Part shown: positions 23,181 through 33,663 of the stretch, piece after piece
Layout of the letters: each line of letters starts with the position of its first letter
Position numbering within the stretch: position 1 is the first letter of the stretch
NCBI GenBank assembly: GCA_964036315.1
Contig: OZ038511.1
Coordinates: 873,126 to 937,125, forward strand
DNA length: 64,000 nt
Direction: 5' to 3'
From: Acanthosepion esculentum
Taxonomy: Eukaryota > Mollusca > Cephalopoda > Sepiida > Sepiidae
The notes under the pieces: generated by a model
What the model was told of the DNA's origin: nothing
The model's input: the letters and a program-made list of their open reading frames with translations, nothing else
Database searches by the model: none
Made by a program: the position numbers and the translations under genes

Positions 23181-23600
23181 AGTCTGAACATTCCTACAGC
23201 CCAGTTTTAGAGCTGATTTCTTTTGTAAATTCTTGTTATTGCCTGATGTGAAGGTTGCAGTCTGCTTGTCGGATGTCTCCTAATCTCCATGCACCCAATG
23301 AAGAAGGCAGATCATAGTGGGACAACACCTTACTGACTGGGGGCTGCCCAGCTTGAGGCAGGCAGTAGCTGTCCAATGAGATCTGAAAATCTCTCCCACC
23401 GATAAGAACAACCTCTTGCGCTGTGCTCTATGCCAATTGAATGCTAGCTTATAACTGTTAACTGCCATTCTCCGTGTTGTGTCGATGCCAAAGGTGAAGC
23501 TGGAGTGTCCTCTTCAGGTGTAGTGCAGAGTGTTTTGGTGCAGTGTAGTGTAGTTGTATGCAAGCCTGGGCAATGTAGATTTTTCCTCGCGGTCTACCCA

Positions 23601-23751
23601 GGACCACCAGGACCTCAGTTTGGGGGTTAACTATTTGCCAATAGCTGGGACCCTAACAGGTATTTCTGTCCCCAGTCAGAGTGAACCTGGGAACACCAGC
23701 AATTAAGAGGTGGTTCCACACTACTCAAAACCTCCATGTGTGGTATGTACA
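23601..23751. other. LINE flank or 5' leader
   Basis: Moderate GC sequence containing GAGTGAACCTGGGAACACC. It could be the extreme 5' leader of the family B LINE or flanking DNA. No gene. Confidence 0.3.
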
Positions 23752-23833
23752 TATAAAAACATATACAAATATACACATCCATACAAACATACAAGTAAAC
23801 ACAACAATGCATACACATACATACACACATGTA

Positions 23834-23883
<50 letters not shown>

Positions 23884-24006
23884 CACATGTACACATATAC
23901 ATACATAAAAACACAATAATATACATATATACATTCACACATACATATACATATATGCACATGCATACACTCATACACATATACATATACACAGGCATAC
24001 ACATAC

Positions 24007-24064
<58 letters not shown>

Positions 24065-24112
24065 GCACACAGACATACATGTCACAAATGTACACAAAAA
24101 CATATACATACA
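23752..24112. repeat. Compound (CATA)n / (TA)n / (CA)n microsatellite cluster
   Basis: Degenerate ATACAC/ACATAC units surround two pure TA tracts (about 23836-23878 and 24017-24063). Open frames of up to 160 codons on both strands are pure Tyr/Ile/His/Thr/Cys/Val repeats and not proteins. Confidence 0.95.
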
Positions 24113-24717
24113 TATAAATCAAAACATATAACTTTCAATAAATAATGCAAAATAATTGTATGACTGTAAAATAAATGAAATTCTATTTATAATTTAAATC
24201 TATTTTCATGGTGACATTTGAATATGATTTAATTTCTTTGCTTCATTAGCTGGCTAGTATTTTTATATTTAATTATTTTAATTTTTTTGCAGACACAAAT
24301 TGCATCTATTTCTGAAGCTGTTAGGGTTTGAAATTTACCTATAATCTTCCATACTATCTGTGGGATAAAGTTTCTACTCTTTAATTCCCAGAAATATTTA
24401 GAAAGAGCTGTTTGGTGTTTTAGATAAGAGTCAGAGAGAGGATGCTTGTGATTTTAGAACCTCTGCTTCCAGATCCCAGTGAAAATTCCAATGTACATTT
24501 TTTTATTATTTACATTTTCTTTAGGGAAAATGGTTGCTTATAACATTTTTGTATTTGCACATATCTCCAACTGGGCAGTTGCTTTTAATTCTACAATTAC
24601 AAGAGGGTTTACTGTCTGGTTGGTTATTGTTACAAAATTTATTTAATATTTTATTTTGATGTGAATTAATATTATAGATATTATTATGTGAATTAATAAT
24701 ATTATAGATGTTATAGG

Positions 24718-24721
<4 letters not shown>
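24113..24721. other. AT-rich spacer
   Basis: No gene seen. A short direct duplication of GTGAATTAATATTATAGAT-like sequence occurs at about 24661-24710. Confidence 0.5.

Positions 24722-24765
<44 letters not shown>
24722..24765. repeat. (TA)n microsatellite
   Basis: About 21 TA units. Confidence 0.95.
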
Positions 24766-24766
<1 letters not shown>

Positions 24767-24929
24767 TAACTATTTCTACCCAATTTTATTAAATTGTGAA
24801 ATCAGGATTTAGTTATTGTTGTTCTGAGTTTTAAAATAAATAATTTCATATATATAGCAATACATTTACATGTGTGGGTATCTTCATGTATATATTACAA
24901 ACACATCTACATATGCACAAACATGTGTC

Positions 24930-24975
24930 TGCATGCATATGTATGCATGCATATGTATGCATGCATATGTCAGTA
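24930..24975. repeat. ATGCATGCATATGT minisatellite
   Basis: Three near-identical copies of a 16-bp unit TATGCATGCATATG(T) directly before the LINE fragment at 24980. Confidence 0.8.
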
Positions 24976-24979
24976 AATA

Positions 24980-25505
24980 CACATGCTGAAGGCTTTGCCC
25001 ATAAATTCTCCACAAACTCTACCCTTGAGTCATCTGGAGTATCCCTGCCTAACTTTCCACTTAGAACTGATTCTCTGTTGAGGGATATGCATATGATGCC
25101 TTCCATGGTCTCTGCTATCATCTCTAAATTAGATTCTCACAAAGCATGTGGACCCAATGGTATCCCTGTAATAGTCATTAAGAAGTATGATCCCAAACTG
25201 GCTCTTGTTCTCTCTAAACTGTATAATAAATACCACACTGCCTCCTGCTTTCCTGCCTGGTGGAAGTCATCATCTGTTGTTTGAGTTTTAAGAACTTTGG
25301 TGAACTGACTGACTCATCCAACTATCAGCCTATTAGCCTTCTACTTCATTTTGTGAAAGTCCTAGAGGCCCTAATCATGCTGAATTGGTTCATCTCTCAT
25401 ATTGCATGGGCTTTTCTCAGATAAGTAATATGGCTTTCATTTCTCTAGGTCAACTGCTGATGTATTAACAATAATTGTAAAAAGAGTCTATCATGCTTTA
25501 GATTA
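24980..25505 (+). pseudogene. Family A LINE, N-terminal RT fragment
   Basis: The plus strand starts abruptly with EGFAHKFSTNSTLESSGVSL, then MVSAIISKLDSHKACGPNGI, VLSKLYNKYHTASCFPAWWK and, after frameshifts, a QYGFH-like block. This is the linker and finger region of the RT domain. It ends at KRVYHAL just before motif A. The palm that should follow is absent; similar sequence resumes only at 26756. It is preceded by a TGCATA minisatellite, so the true 5' end of the insertion is obscured. Confidence 0.8.
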
Positions 25506-26755
25506 GAGTTGGTCAGTTTGGCAATTTATGTTTTGGAATTGGTTTCAGTTTTTTTTCCCTTGATACTGTGGTTTTTGATTCAATTTTTCAGTTTTTAATT
25601 TAGTATTTATGCTTTCTAAGGAAGCCATTTTCTTGTGTATAGCATTTCCAGTCAATATCTGATTTTGTTTGAGATTGATAAATTTGCAACTTAGTCTGTT
25701 CAACTCGCCATATCTTGTGTATTTATGGTCCAATCTTAAAAATATTCATATGGCTGGAAAGAAAATAAAATAATTTTCTAAATATATAATTTGTATGTGC
25801 TTTTATTCATTGAATTATTTTTTACAGTGAGTTATAACGGTATTTTGCTTTGACCAGCCAAAAATGCAAAATATGATTTTTTTTAGACTAAATTTTACAT
25901 GTTACTTTGTTTCACAAAATCAAAGTGACCAATCTTTCTTTATCAATATTCTTGAACTTGTACACTCAATTAGAAGACACCTTAAACTACAGCCAAGAAT
26001 ATGTCCACTTCTCTAACCCAAGGAAGTAAATTCCTTCAAAAATTATAAAGTAAGCAAACAAAAAAAAAGAAAAGCAAAAAGCAACTGATAGTAATAAATG
26101 TGTGGTAAAAGAACTTTTAAATTATTGAAACTACTGTCTGACACTGCATGGCTAAAAAGGAATAATTTTTACTTTGGGTTTTAAAAAAATGACTTGCAGT
26201 TTTGAAAATATTTTAAAACTGAGATTAAGAACTATTTTAATTATTCTTAATATCTTATTTAGGCGTATTCCCTAGATAAAAAAAAAAATTATTTATAAAA
26301 AAAATTTTCATTCATTTTTCTTGTTTACAACAATTTGTGATTGGCATAACTGGCTTGCTAGAAAACAATTGAATTACCCTTTGCCTTACAAAAAATACGA
26401 CTTCCTAAAATTTAACACTAAGATAGAACTGGTAACTATATTTTTATTTTTCCTTGCTTTCTTGTTGTTTACTTAATTTTACCACAAAAAGTTTTTTTTA
26501 AAACTGAAACAAATAGATTTCAGACATCATGTCGTATTTCCTTTTTCTTCTTCATTTCTTTTGTAAACAAATAGATTTCACATTTATTTCCTAAAACTAG
26601 TCAATTAAATGTTTTTAAAATATTTTTGTTCAATCCTTTTCACATACAATGGTATAAATGTTGATAAAATTTAGTTTTATTGACATTTAAAAGTCTTTTT
26701 CAATAATGTTTCTTTGGATATGGTCACTCAATAGTGATAGCACTTAAAAAACCGA
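25506..26755. other. Unclassified AT-rich DNA between two LINE pieces
   Basis: About 1.25 kb with no recognisable coding sequence separates the RT finger fragment from the post-palm fragment of what may be one LINE copy. No target duplication is visible at the borders, and about 100 codons of RT are missing across the gap. This is therefore not a clean insertion. A 15-bp direct repeat AACAAATAGATTTCA lies at about 26508 and 26566. Confidence 0.5.
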
Positions 26756-27655
26756 ATAATTTAATCTTCATTAATGACTTTCCCAATGTCATCAGCTCTC
26801 AACTTGTCACCTACACTGATGACACTACCATTTACTCCTTCCTTGATAGTAAGGCTGATCAGTCCAAGCAAGTCAAAATGGCAGCTGATGTACAAAATAA
26901 CCTCAAGACCATCATTAACTGGGACAAAAGGTAACTTGTCAATTTTAACACCTCAAAAACTAAACATCTCTCTGTTAACTATTTGAGAGACCCCACTCTG
27001 CCTTCCATCAGCATGGCTGATGCTATCCTCCAGGAAAGTGACTTATTGCACCTTCTTGGGCTAACGTTCTCAGCTGTCATGAAGTGGAAGGACTATATTG
27101 AATCCATTGCTAGGTCTGCTGCTAAGAAAGTCAATTCACTGTGTTAGGTGAGACAATTTTTCTCTCCAGAATCTCTCTTACATATCTATAAGTCTAACAT
27201 TAATCCATGCTTAGAATATTGCTGTCATATACAGTCTGGTGCCCCTGCTATTTACCTTGAGCTCTTTGATAAGATCCAAAGCAGAATTAGCAATGGTTAT
27301 GATCTGGTGGCTCAGATTCAGTCACTTACCCACCACCATAAGGTTGACTCTCTATGTCTTTTCTATAAATTCTTTCATACTAAACTGTACAAATTTAAGT
27401 GCAGTACTAGACTAGCGTCAAGGTCTCATCAGTTTACAGTTGAGCTGGCTAGATGTAGCTGTAAGTTCCATGCACTTCTCACTTTTATGTTTCTAACCAA
27501 CTTTAATCTGCAAAAATTTAAATGCAATGTCCGTTGCTATTTACTGTCCTGATTTCTCTTTTCTCCTCATCCCTAACATTTCTGTTCCTAATTCCTCCCC
27601 ACCCTGTAAATGCTTGTGGCTGTACTGCCTAGTTTGGGGTGACACTGATTAAAAA
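26756..27655 (+). pseudogene. Family A LINE, RT motif C to 3' end
   Basis: Plus strand: IFINDFPNVISSQL, motif C TYTDDTTIYSF (both Asp kept, Ala changed to Thr), DKR-stop-LVNFNTSKTKHL, MKWKDYIESIARSAAKKV, FFSPESLLHIYKSNINPCLE, YCCHIQSGAPAIYLELFDKI, HHHKVDSLCLFYKFFHT and finally NLQKFKCNVRCYLLS and a stop. A T-rich 3' UTR follows, with CTTGTGGCTGTACTGCC and the A-rich tail AAAAAACAAAACAAAACAAA at about 27650. Only a few stops interrupt it, so it is the best-preserved C-terminus of the family here. Confidence 0.85.
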
Positions 27656-28146
27656 ACAAAACAAAACAAAAAAGTACATATAAAAAGAATGAATGAACTT
27701 TTATATTTGCAGTCATATTTCAGAGAAAAGGATGTGCCAGAGAGCAAATGGATAAAAATTCTTTATTTTACTTGAATCATCAAAATGGTGACAGTAAGAG
27801 TCACATAAGTGGCAATGCAACGGTTCTTTCTTTGATGATGCAAGTAACATTTTTACTATTAACATATATTTTTTATCCATATTTCATATCTTTTCAATAT
27901 CTTCAACTTTAAGGTTTTTAATACAGCCTTTCAGCTGATCTATTTTTCTCTCTTCTTCTTCAGGTGGATATTAGAAATCAGTCTTTATAGTTGACTTGTA
28001 CTTTCTTTTTACTTTGGAATCTTTTCATGCTTTTTTTCCCATCCCCTCAGTATTATGTCTACTCTATCAAAGTCAGAAAGCTACTTCTCAAAGATTTTGA
28101 CCTAATGGAGAACAACATTTAGTCATCCCAAGTATATATCTATATA
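27656..28146. other. AT-rich spacer
   Basis: No gene seen. Confidence 0.45.
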
Positions 28147-28981
28147 CAGGGTGCGATGGATAAATTGTCATTTAAATTATGCAAAAATGAAAACATTGAC
28201 TTCTCATTTTAATAGATATATTTACCAAAATTACATAAAAATATCTTGAAATACTAAAGAATAAATTTATTCAATAAAATCACCATTGGCTTCAACCATA
28301 TCCTCCTGATGACTTCATAATCTTCTGCATCTCTTCTGGAAGGTCTCCTTGTTTAAGTTGGTGAATGCTGCCATAGATCTTGCCTTCAGTTCATCTTTGG
28401 TGTTAAAAGGAGTTTTGTTGGTCTCTCACTCAACTGTGCCCCACACATAATAATAAAGGAGGTTGCAGTCTGGGGAGTTAGGTGGCCAGATATAAGGGGT
28501 GATGTGGCTGCAGAAATTGTTTGACAGCCATAACTAGATTCTCATGCTTGTGTGCAGAGTCCTGTTGTCAGACATTGGGTCTTCCAGCAAGCTACCCTCT
28601 TGACCTGGGACAGCACTACCTACTCAAGGTATGATGTAGGGCTTTGTGTTTAGCCTGAGGCACTCACCAATAAATTTGAGAGTTCTTTTCTTATCAGAAT
28701 GATCAGAGTGAGTTTTCTGTGCAGCCATATCTTTGTAATCCAACTCTTTCTGTGTCCTCTGCACTATCCTCAGATTGACACCCAAACACTGTGAATGCAA
28801 AGCAGTAAAGCATGTCATTTCCAACTTTCTAGCAAAGTGAATTGTGTCATGGTGCTCTTTTTTGCACAGACAGTGCCCAACTGACTCTACTATGCTGTGC
28901 AGTTGACAGAATCAAAAACAAAAAATACATATGCATGAAATTAAAAATATAAAATGGCAACAATTTACCTTTCACACCCTC
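28147..28981 (-). mobile_element. Tc1/mariner-superfamily transposon, shortened copy
   Basis: An 835-bp element between TA dinucleotides (28145-28146 and 28982-28983). The left inverted repeat starts CAGGGTGCGATGGATAAATT; the right, read on the minus strand, is AGAGGGTGTGAAAGGTAAAT. They are imperfect but share the order AGGGTG...TAAATTGT. The minus strand carries an N-terminal HTH linker piece (28824-28624) and a C-terminal catalytic piece (about 28590-28290). The middle of the transposase, with the first catalytic Asp, is missing. Both outer flanks are TA- or TG/TA-rich. Confidence 0.75.
28290..28824 (-). pseudogene. Tc1/mariner transposase remnant
   Basis: N-terminal frame: CLGVNLRIVQRTQKELDYKD, typical of the second HTH (…V-R-V-R-L-ELGYK). 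It continues KKRTLKFIGECLRLNT. After an apparent internal deletion the C-terminal part reads, over frameshifts, ITPYIWP, PNSPDCNLLYYYVWGTVERE and KDELKARSMAAFTNLNKET. The PNSPD-(N)-L-YYVWG block holds the last catalytic acidic residue of this DDE/D family. The middle third of the roughly 340-residue protein is absent, so the copy is inactive. Confidence 0.75.
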
Positions 28982-28983
28982 TA

Positions 28984-29021
<38 letters not shown>

Positions 29022-29070
29022 CTTGTGTATATATACATACGTGTGTATATATATATACTTATATATATTT
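28982..29070. repeat. (TG)n(TA)n compound microsatellite
   Basis: TG and TA runs with ATATATAC interruptions, adjoining the right end of the preceding transposon. Confidence 0.9.
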
Positions 29071-29084
29071 GTGAAAACAAAGTT

Positions 29085-29870
29085 TTACTACATTACTTAA
29101 AAATCGAAAACGTAAAAATAAAATAAAATTTAAAAAAATAAATAAATAAACAAAATGACAATAACATAAGCAAAATAAATTAACCCAAACAAATTACCAA
29201 TTCACACCTGTTAGAATAGACGAAATAGAATAAAAAATAAGAAACAAAATCAATGAACCCAAATAAATAAAGTAAATAATAAACAAATTAGCAAACCATT
29301 ATGACCAAAATATTAGTTAGACTATAAAAATCAAACCAAAAATCAGACGAAAAAAATAGCTATAACTGTTATATAATGATAAAAGAAAAAAAAAATACTA
29401 CGTTACTTAAAAATCGAAAACCGAAAAGTGAAAATATACAGTATAACAAATAAATAATAACAAGTAAAATAAATTGATCTAAATTCATCCAAATAAATAA
29501 ATAAACTAACAAACCAATCCTGATAATCAATCCAAATAAATACATGAAGTAATAAACAAATTAAAAACTGTTCCCGCCAAAATAATAGTTAGAATAAACT
29601 ACAACAATCAACCCCAAAATTGAACAAATAGCTTTATCTTCCCAAACCATAACAAAACTATTAAATAAGCAATATAAACAAATTATTACTACGTTAATAA
29701 AAACACTGATTAAAATAAAAAAAATAAATATATAAGATAAGAAATAAAAAAAATAAAAATAAAAAACAAGCAAAATAATTTAACCCAAATAAATAAATAA
29801 ACAAATAAATGATTTCTGGCAAAATAACCACCAAAATAGACTATTCACAATGCACCACTGACCCGTATAT
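29085..29870. repeat. A-rich degenerate tandem array, about 300-bp period
   Basis: Plus strand extremely poor in G. The marker TACTACGTTACTTAAAAATC recurs in variants at about 29088, 29397 and 29686. The partner marker CCAAAATA(T/A)TAGTTAGA recurs at about 29305, 29577 and, weakly, 29830. Three diverged units are therefore present. AAATAAATAAATAA-like fillers make up much of each unit. No coding content. Confidence 0.65.
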
Positions 29871-29904
29871 ATATAAGTAGCCGAGAAAAATAACAGCACT
29901 CATG

Positions 29905-29990
29905 GCTTAAAGATTGCATCTAGCATGAAACAGACTGTCACCTCTAAGTGTTGACTTCTATGTTCACTTTTATATTTATTCACCTGATTG
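29905..29990 (-). repeat. Hairpin repeat family F1, half copy b
   Basis: Contains GCATGAAACAGACTGTCACC and GTGTTGACTT, the core of the F1 repeat, but only one arm. Confidence 0.65.
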
Positions 29991-30189
29991 TCCAAATATA
30001 TATTTACCAGTTTATTTACTTGTGTATTTGGTTTTCTATTTAAATAGATTATCTTTATTTTGAGAGAATATCCCTATATGAGCTTATCAAAGTTTTGTGT
30101 GCATATTTTATCATGATTTTATCATGATTTTATTCATTAATTTATTTATAGAAAAAATTGTTTCTAATAGCAGCTGCTTTTTCATGTTG
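29991..30189. other. AT-rich spacer
   Basis: No gene seen. Confidence 0.4.
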
Positions 30190-30829
30190 ACAAATAATAT
30201 AATTAAAATATTGGCTGAAGTACCTGTCTCTGTAGAAGTACCTGTCATGGTGAATGATCAGGTCGTAACCAACACCTGGTTTCAAGAACACAACTATTAA
30301 GATACATACAGGCATGGAGAAGACCAAGAGGAGAAGGGAAAAACCAAATCATCTATATAACTATCAATAAGAGATTCGGGAATGCAGTTTTACAAGTGCT
30401 GACTGCAGGAATAAACTCTTTCCAGTGATATGTAAACTGAAATGATGAAAATTGAAGAAGGCCAAGGCAGGCATCAAAATTGCAATATGACAGATTCATG
30501 AATGACCTGAATGTGAAGGAGAACTATATGGACAGCATTAAAAGCAGATACAATGAAACTTGAAGTGGAACACAGTAAAAGAAGCTTTAGTAACATCAGC
30601 AATTGAGATTATCTCAAAGGAAAATAGACATGAATGTTAGATGAGATACTTGATATGATGAAAAGGAGGTAAAAAACAATGCAAAGGTATGGCACGGAAT
30701 ATAGGACATTGCACAAAGAAATTAGAAACAAATGTAGACAGGCTAAAGAGGAATGAAAAATGTGCAGAAATAGAAAGAAAGCATATCACAAATAAAGCAG
30801 ATATGCATAAAAAATAAGAGAATTGACAG

Positions 30830-31860
30830 GTAAAGTACATGCTTATCAACAAGATGAACAAAATCCAAGGACGGTATACTGATATTAGAGACAGAAAAAA
30901 TATTTCTGAGAATGAATAAATATATAGGAGAATTTTTCCATGACAGAAGAGGACAACTGGCAATACACAGAAATATCAAAGAACCAAAAATATTAAAATC
31001 TGAAGTGAAATACAGCATTGGCCAAATTGAACAGAAACAATGCACAGGACCAAATGGAATTGGAATAGAGATGTTGGCAGTCATAGACAATTTCAGTATT
31101 GACAAAATTAGGGACATAATAAATGAAATATACAACAGTGGTGATATACTGGAAAACCTAAGTAGATCCATTTTCATAGTGTTGCCTAAGAAGCCAGGTA
31201 CAAAAGAATGTGAAATCCATTGGATAATTAGTTAATGAGTCATATAGCAAAACTTATCATCCAAATTCTGATGAATAGAGCACGCAGTAGAATTAGGCCA
31301 GAAATAGGACAAGAACAGTACAGTTTTGTTAAAAACATTGGAACAAGATATTTATTTACAGAATGATATCAGAAAGAGCAATACCAATGCAAAAGGATGT
31401 ATACCTATTTTTATAGTTAATGCAAAAGCATTTGATAAAGTATGTCACAAAGAACAGTTGGAACTGCTAAGTAATCTTGACATTTTTGGAAAGGATATTA
31501 GAGTAACCCAGAACCTATACTGGCAGCAAACCATCTGCATATGGACAATAAATTCAGTAAATATACAATAATAAAATGAGTGTAAGACAAGGATGTGTCG
31601 TCTCACTGGATTTATTAAACATATTTAGTGAAGTGATTCTGAGAAAATTACTTGGATTCATTATTGGTGGCCACAATCTTAGTAACATGAGATATGTAAA
31701 TGACACAGTGTTAATAACAGACATAGAAAGGAAACTACAGGAATTTCTACAGAAGGAAGTGAAGGAAAGTGAGAAGAAAGGACTAAACATCCATTGCAAG
31801 CAATCAGTATGTATGGTTGTTTGGAAAAGGAACAGCCTGACATACAAATGACAAATATGA
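30830..31860 (+). pseudogene. LINE family C reverse transcriptase remnant
   Basis: Blocks in order: NKYIGEFFHDRRGQLAIHRN, GPNGIGIEMLAVIDNFSIDK, NSGDILENLSRSIFIVLPKK, then PGTKECEIHWIIS; motif A reduced to VNAKAFDKVCHKEQLELLSN; then MSVRQGCVVSLDLLNIFSEV; and motif C SNMRYVNDTVLITDIE. Motif C should be RYADD; the first Asp is Asn, so a catalytic ligand is lost. Then LNIHCKQSVCMVV. The blocks fall in at least three frames. Confidence 0.8.
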
Positions 31861-32480
31861 GATATCAAAATCAAACAAGTACAAATATTTAAATGTCTGG
31901 GAAGTGTTTTAAATCTGAAGGTACATTGGGTTAGTGAAAGATACCTTCCAAAAGCTAAGCGAAGTATTATGAAACAGGAAAATTTTGTTAGAAATAAAGA
32001 AAAGAGTACTGAAATGTTATGTAATATCAGCCCTACTATATGGTAGTGAATGCTGGACAATCTCACCAAAGTTGAACAGAAATGCCTTTCTACAAAGGAT
32101 GCTGAGAATACCATGAACTAAACATGCGAACAACAATAAAATTTTAGAGAAAATGGAAACAAAAAGGGCCCTTATAGTTAACATCAAAAAGTTATAATTG
32201 AAATTTCTAGAGCACATAATGAGGAAAGAGGGCTTAGAAAATTTGACACTCACAATACATATTGAAAGGAAGAGGGAGAGAAGAAAACAGTGCATAACAT
32301 CTGTCTAATGAGCTTGTGTAAATGGTTAGCAGAACAGGGTTTAGGAAAGATAGCAAAAATACTAATTTTACTACGAGCTACAAAGAACAGGAAATACTGG
32401 CAAGCCATGATCGATCATGTCTTAAAGAGACATGGCACATTGAAGACGAAGAAAACAATTCTTGAGTTTTGACAGTGGTA
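31860..32480 (+). pseudogene. LINE family C C-terminal region
   Basis: Pieces matching the thumb and C-terminal part: QVFKCLGSVLNLK-like, then GSECWTISPKLNRNAFLQRM, then an EFLEHIMRKEGLENLTL-like stretch, and SLCKWLAEQGLGKIAKILIL with ATKNRKYWQAMIDHVLKRHG. Frames shift repeatedly. The last block gives the natural 3' boundary near 32480. Confidence 0.7.
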
Positions 32481-32750
32481 AGCCTTCTTTTCATAAGAAT
32501 TATGAGAAATTGATTAAGTTATAAGTACAAGTAAAGCTTAACTTTGTATTCTTTAATTTTATCTTTTACAAAAGTGAAATAGATAATGACATAATGTCTA
32601 TTTTAAAATCTTTCTTTTCAAATAAAAATTACTTATTTCATAATCCATGTGCATCAACTTTCATTTTCTTCAAACATATTGGTCATGTACAGTAACTGAG
32701 TAAACCAATTAGAAAAGAGAAGCAAAATAACATATACACACACACACTTA

Positions 32751-32754
<4 letters not shown>
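32481..32754. other. AT-rich spacer
   Basis: No gene seen. Confidence 0.4.
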
Positions 32755-32791
<37 letters not shown>

Positions 32792-32964
32792 TATAATAAT
32801 TCTGTGTAGTTCATTTTGTCCTTTAGAAAGTCTTCATCAGACTAAAATAATGTTTTTAGTGATGGAATTATGTATATGTAGGAGGGACAGGGGAGATATA
32901 AATATGACCATTGGTTATAATTATGTACTGAGGAGTAGATGTATAAATGGTGAATTTTAAATTA

Positions 32965-32998
<34 letters not shown>
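32755..32998 (-). repeat. Foldback repeat family F2, single arm between two (TA)n tracts
   Basis: (TA)n at about 32755-32795 and again at 32968-32998. The DNA between contains TTTTGTCCTTTAGAAAGTC, AGACTAAAATAATGTTT and GGAGGGACAGGGGAGATA. These align with the arms of the inverted repeat at 55.2-55.5 kb (TTTTGCCCTTTGGGACTTC, AAACTAAAGCAATGTTT, GAGGAGGGGATAC). Confidence 0.65.
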
Positions 32999-33001
<3 letters not shown>

Positions 33002-33141
33002 TAATTTTCTGGTGTTGTCAAGCTCTGGGAAAACATCTTATGCATAACATCACATGGCAAATGTACATTTAAATTTGAAATGAACCTTGCAAATGCTAGG
33101 ATGTAACTAACAAAACCCTTATCTACAATACTGCCAATATA

Positions 33142-33663
33142 CAGTGCTGTTCGATAAAAGTGACTCGCGTTATCCTTTGAATTTAGCTTAACTTTCATTT
33201 CATCAGAGAAGAGAACATTCTTCCAGTCTTCTACAGTGACATTTTTGAAATAGTGAGCCCATTCAAGTCTCTTGGCTTTGTTGGCTTTGCTTATTAGTGG
33301 CTTAAATGTTCGCATACAAGATTTGTAGCCTTGTTCTAACAGCCACCGATGGACTGTTGAAGAGGCAAGACTAACACCTTGCTCTTTGCTTAGACTGGCT
33401 GCAATTTCTTGGCTAGTTATAGTCCTACTCTTTGCAACTTCTCCCTTGATTACCCTGCCAGTTCTATCATCAATCTTTTTCTTTTGTCCCCTTGTTTCCT
33501 TCCTTGGAGAAGGAGTGGCATCATTATGTGCTCTAAGCACTCGAGAGATAGTTGATTGTGAGGTTATAGCAATTTCTGCGATTTCTCTCGTAGACTTACC
33601 TGCTTTTGAGAGGGCAATAATAGATGCCTTAAGTGGTTCTGATGCATGTTTGTACCCTTTCAT
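33142..33663 (-). pseudogene. Tc1-family transposase, N-terminal half
   Basis: Starts at the ATG at 33663 (MKGYKHASEPLKASIIAL). First HTH: SKAGKSTREIAEIAITSQST ISRVLRAH (about residues 19-47). Second HTH: TSQEIAASLSKEQGVSLASS, TVHRWLLEQGYKS. Then the catalytic entry AHYFKNVTVEDWKNVLFSDE, whose Asp is the first residue of the DDE triad (about residue 155). After EMKVKLNSKDNASHFYRT the reading passes into the terminal repeat and out of the element at about residue 175. The usual length is about 340. The second Asp and final Glu are absent, so it cannot cut, but it could still bind the ends. No stop or frameshift is present. Confidence 0.9.

Larger units (their letters stand above)
20255..23600 (-). 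mobile_element. Family B non-LTR retrotransposon with C-terminal zinc finger
   Basis: About 3.3 kb on the minus strand, including a nested SINE of 540 bp. Order on the minus strand: endonuclease (about 23180-22560), linker, reverse transcriptase (21588-20545), then a C2H2-like finger near 20360-20290 (CNLCNIYCHSSIGLYSHRH). It is distinctly GC-richer than the window, consistent with younger or differently biased DNA. The layout and motifs FTKAFD, GVKQGCVL and WLGHI are typical of one common animal LINE lineage; I cannot assign the clade securely (RTE-like is possible). Broken by deletions, stops, frameshifts and the SINE. Confidence 0.8.
30190..32480 (+). mobile_element. Family C non-LTR retrotransposon, 5'-truncated copy
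   Basis: Plus strand, about 2.3 kb. It starts inside the endonuclease (NDQVVTNTWFQEHNY near 30255), passes through a Lys/Glu-rich linker, the reverse transcriptase (about 30910-31850) and a C-terminal region ending near 32470 (ALLANLCKWLAEQGLGKIAK-like; IDHVLKRHGT). Dozens of stops and frameshifts. A 12-bp duplication GAAGTACCTGTC occurs near 30218 and 30236. The same family, in better condition, occupies 62.0-64.0 kb in the same orientation. The clade is uncertain (RTE-like is possible). Confidence 0.8.

Noticed and set aside
23627..24131. Long open frames on both strands rich in Tyr/Ile/His/Thr
   Set aside because: They are translations of TA, CA and CATA microsatellites; the same applies to similar frames at 8.0, 18.5, 34.9, 42.8-43.1, 47.0 and 55.0 kb.
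25506..26755. A clean transposon insertion splitting one LINE
   Set aside because: About 100 RT codons are missing across the gap and no target duplication is visible, so two events or a deletion are more likely.
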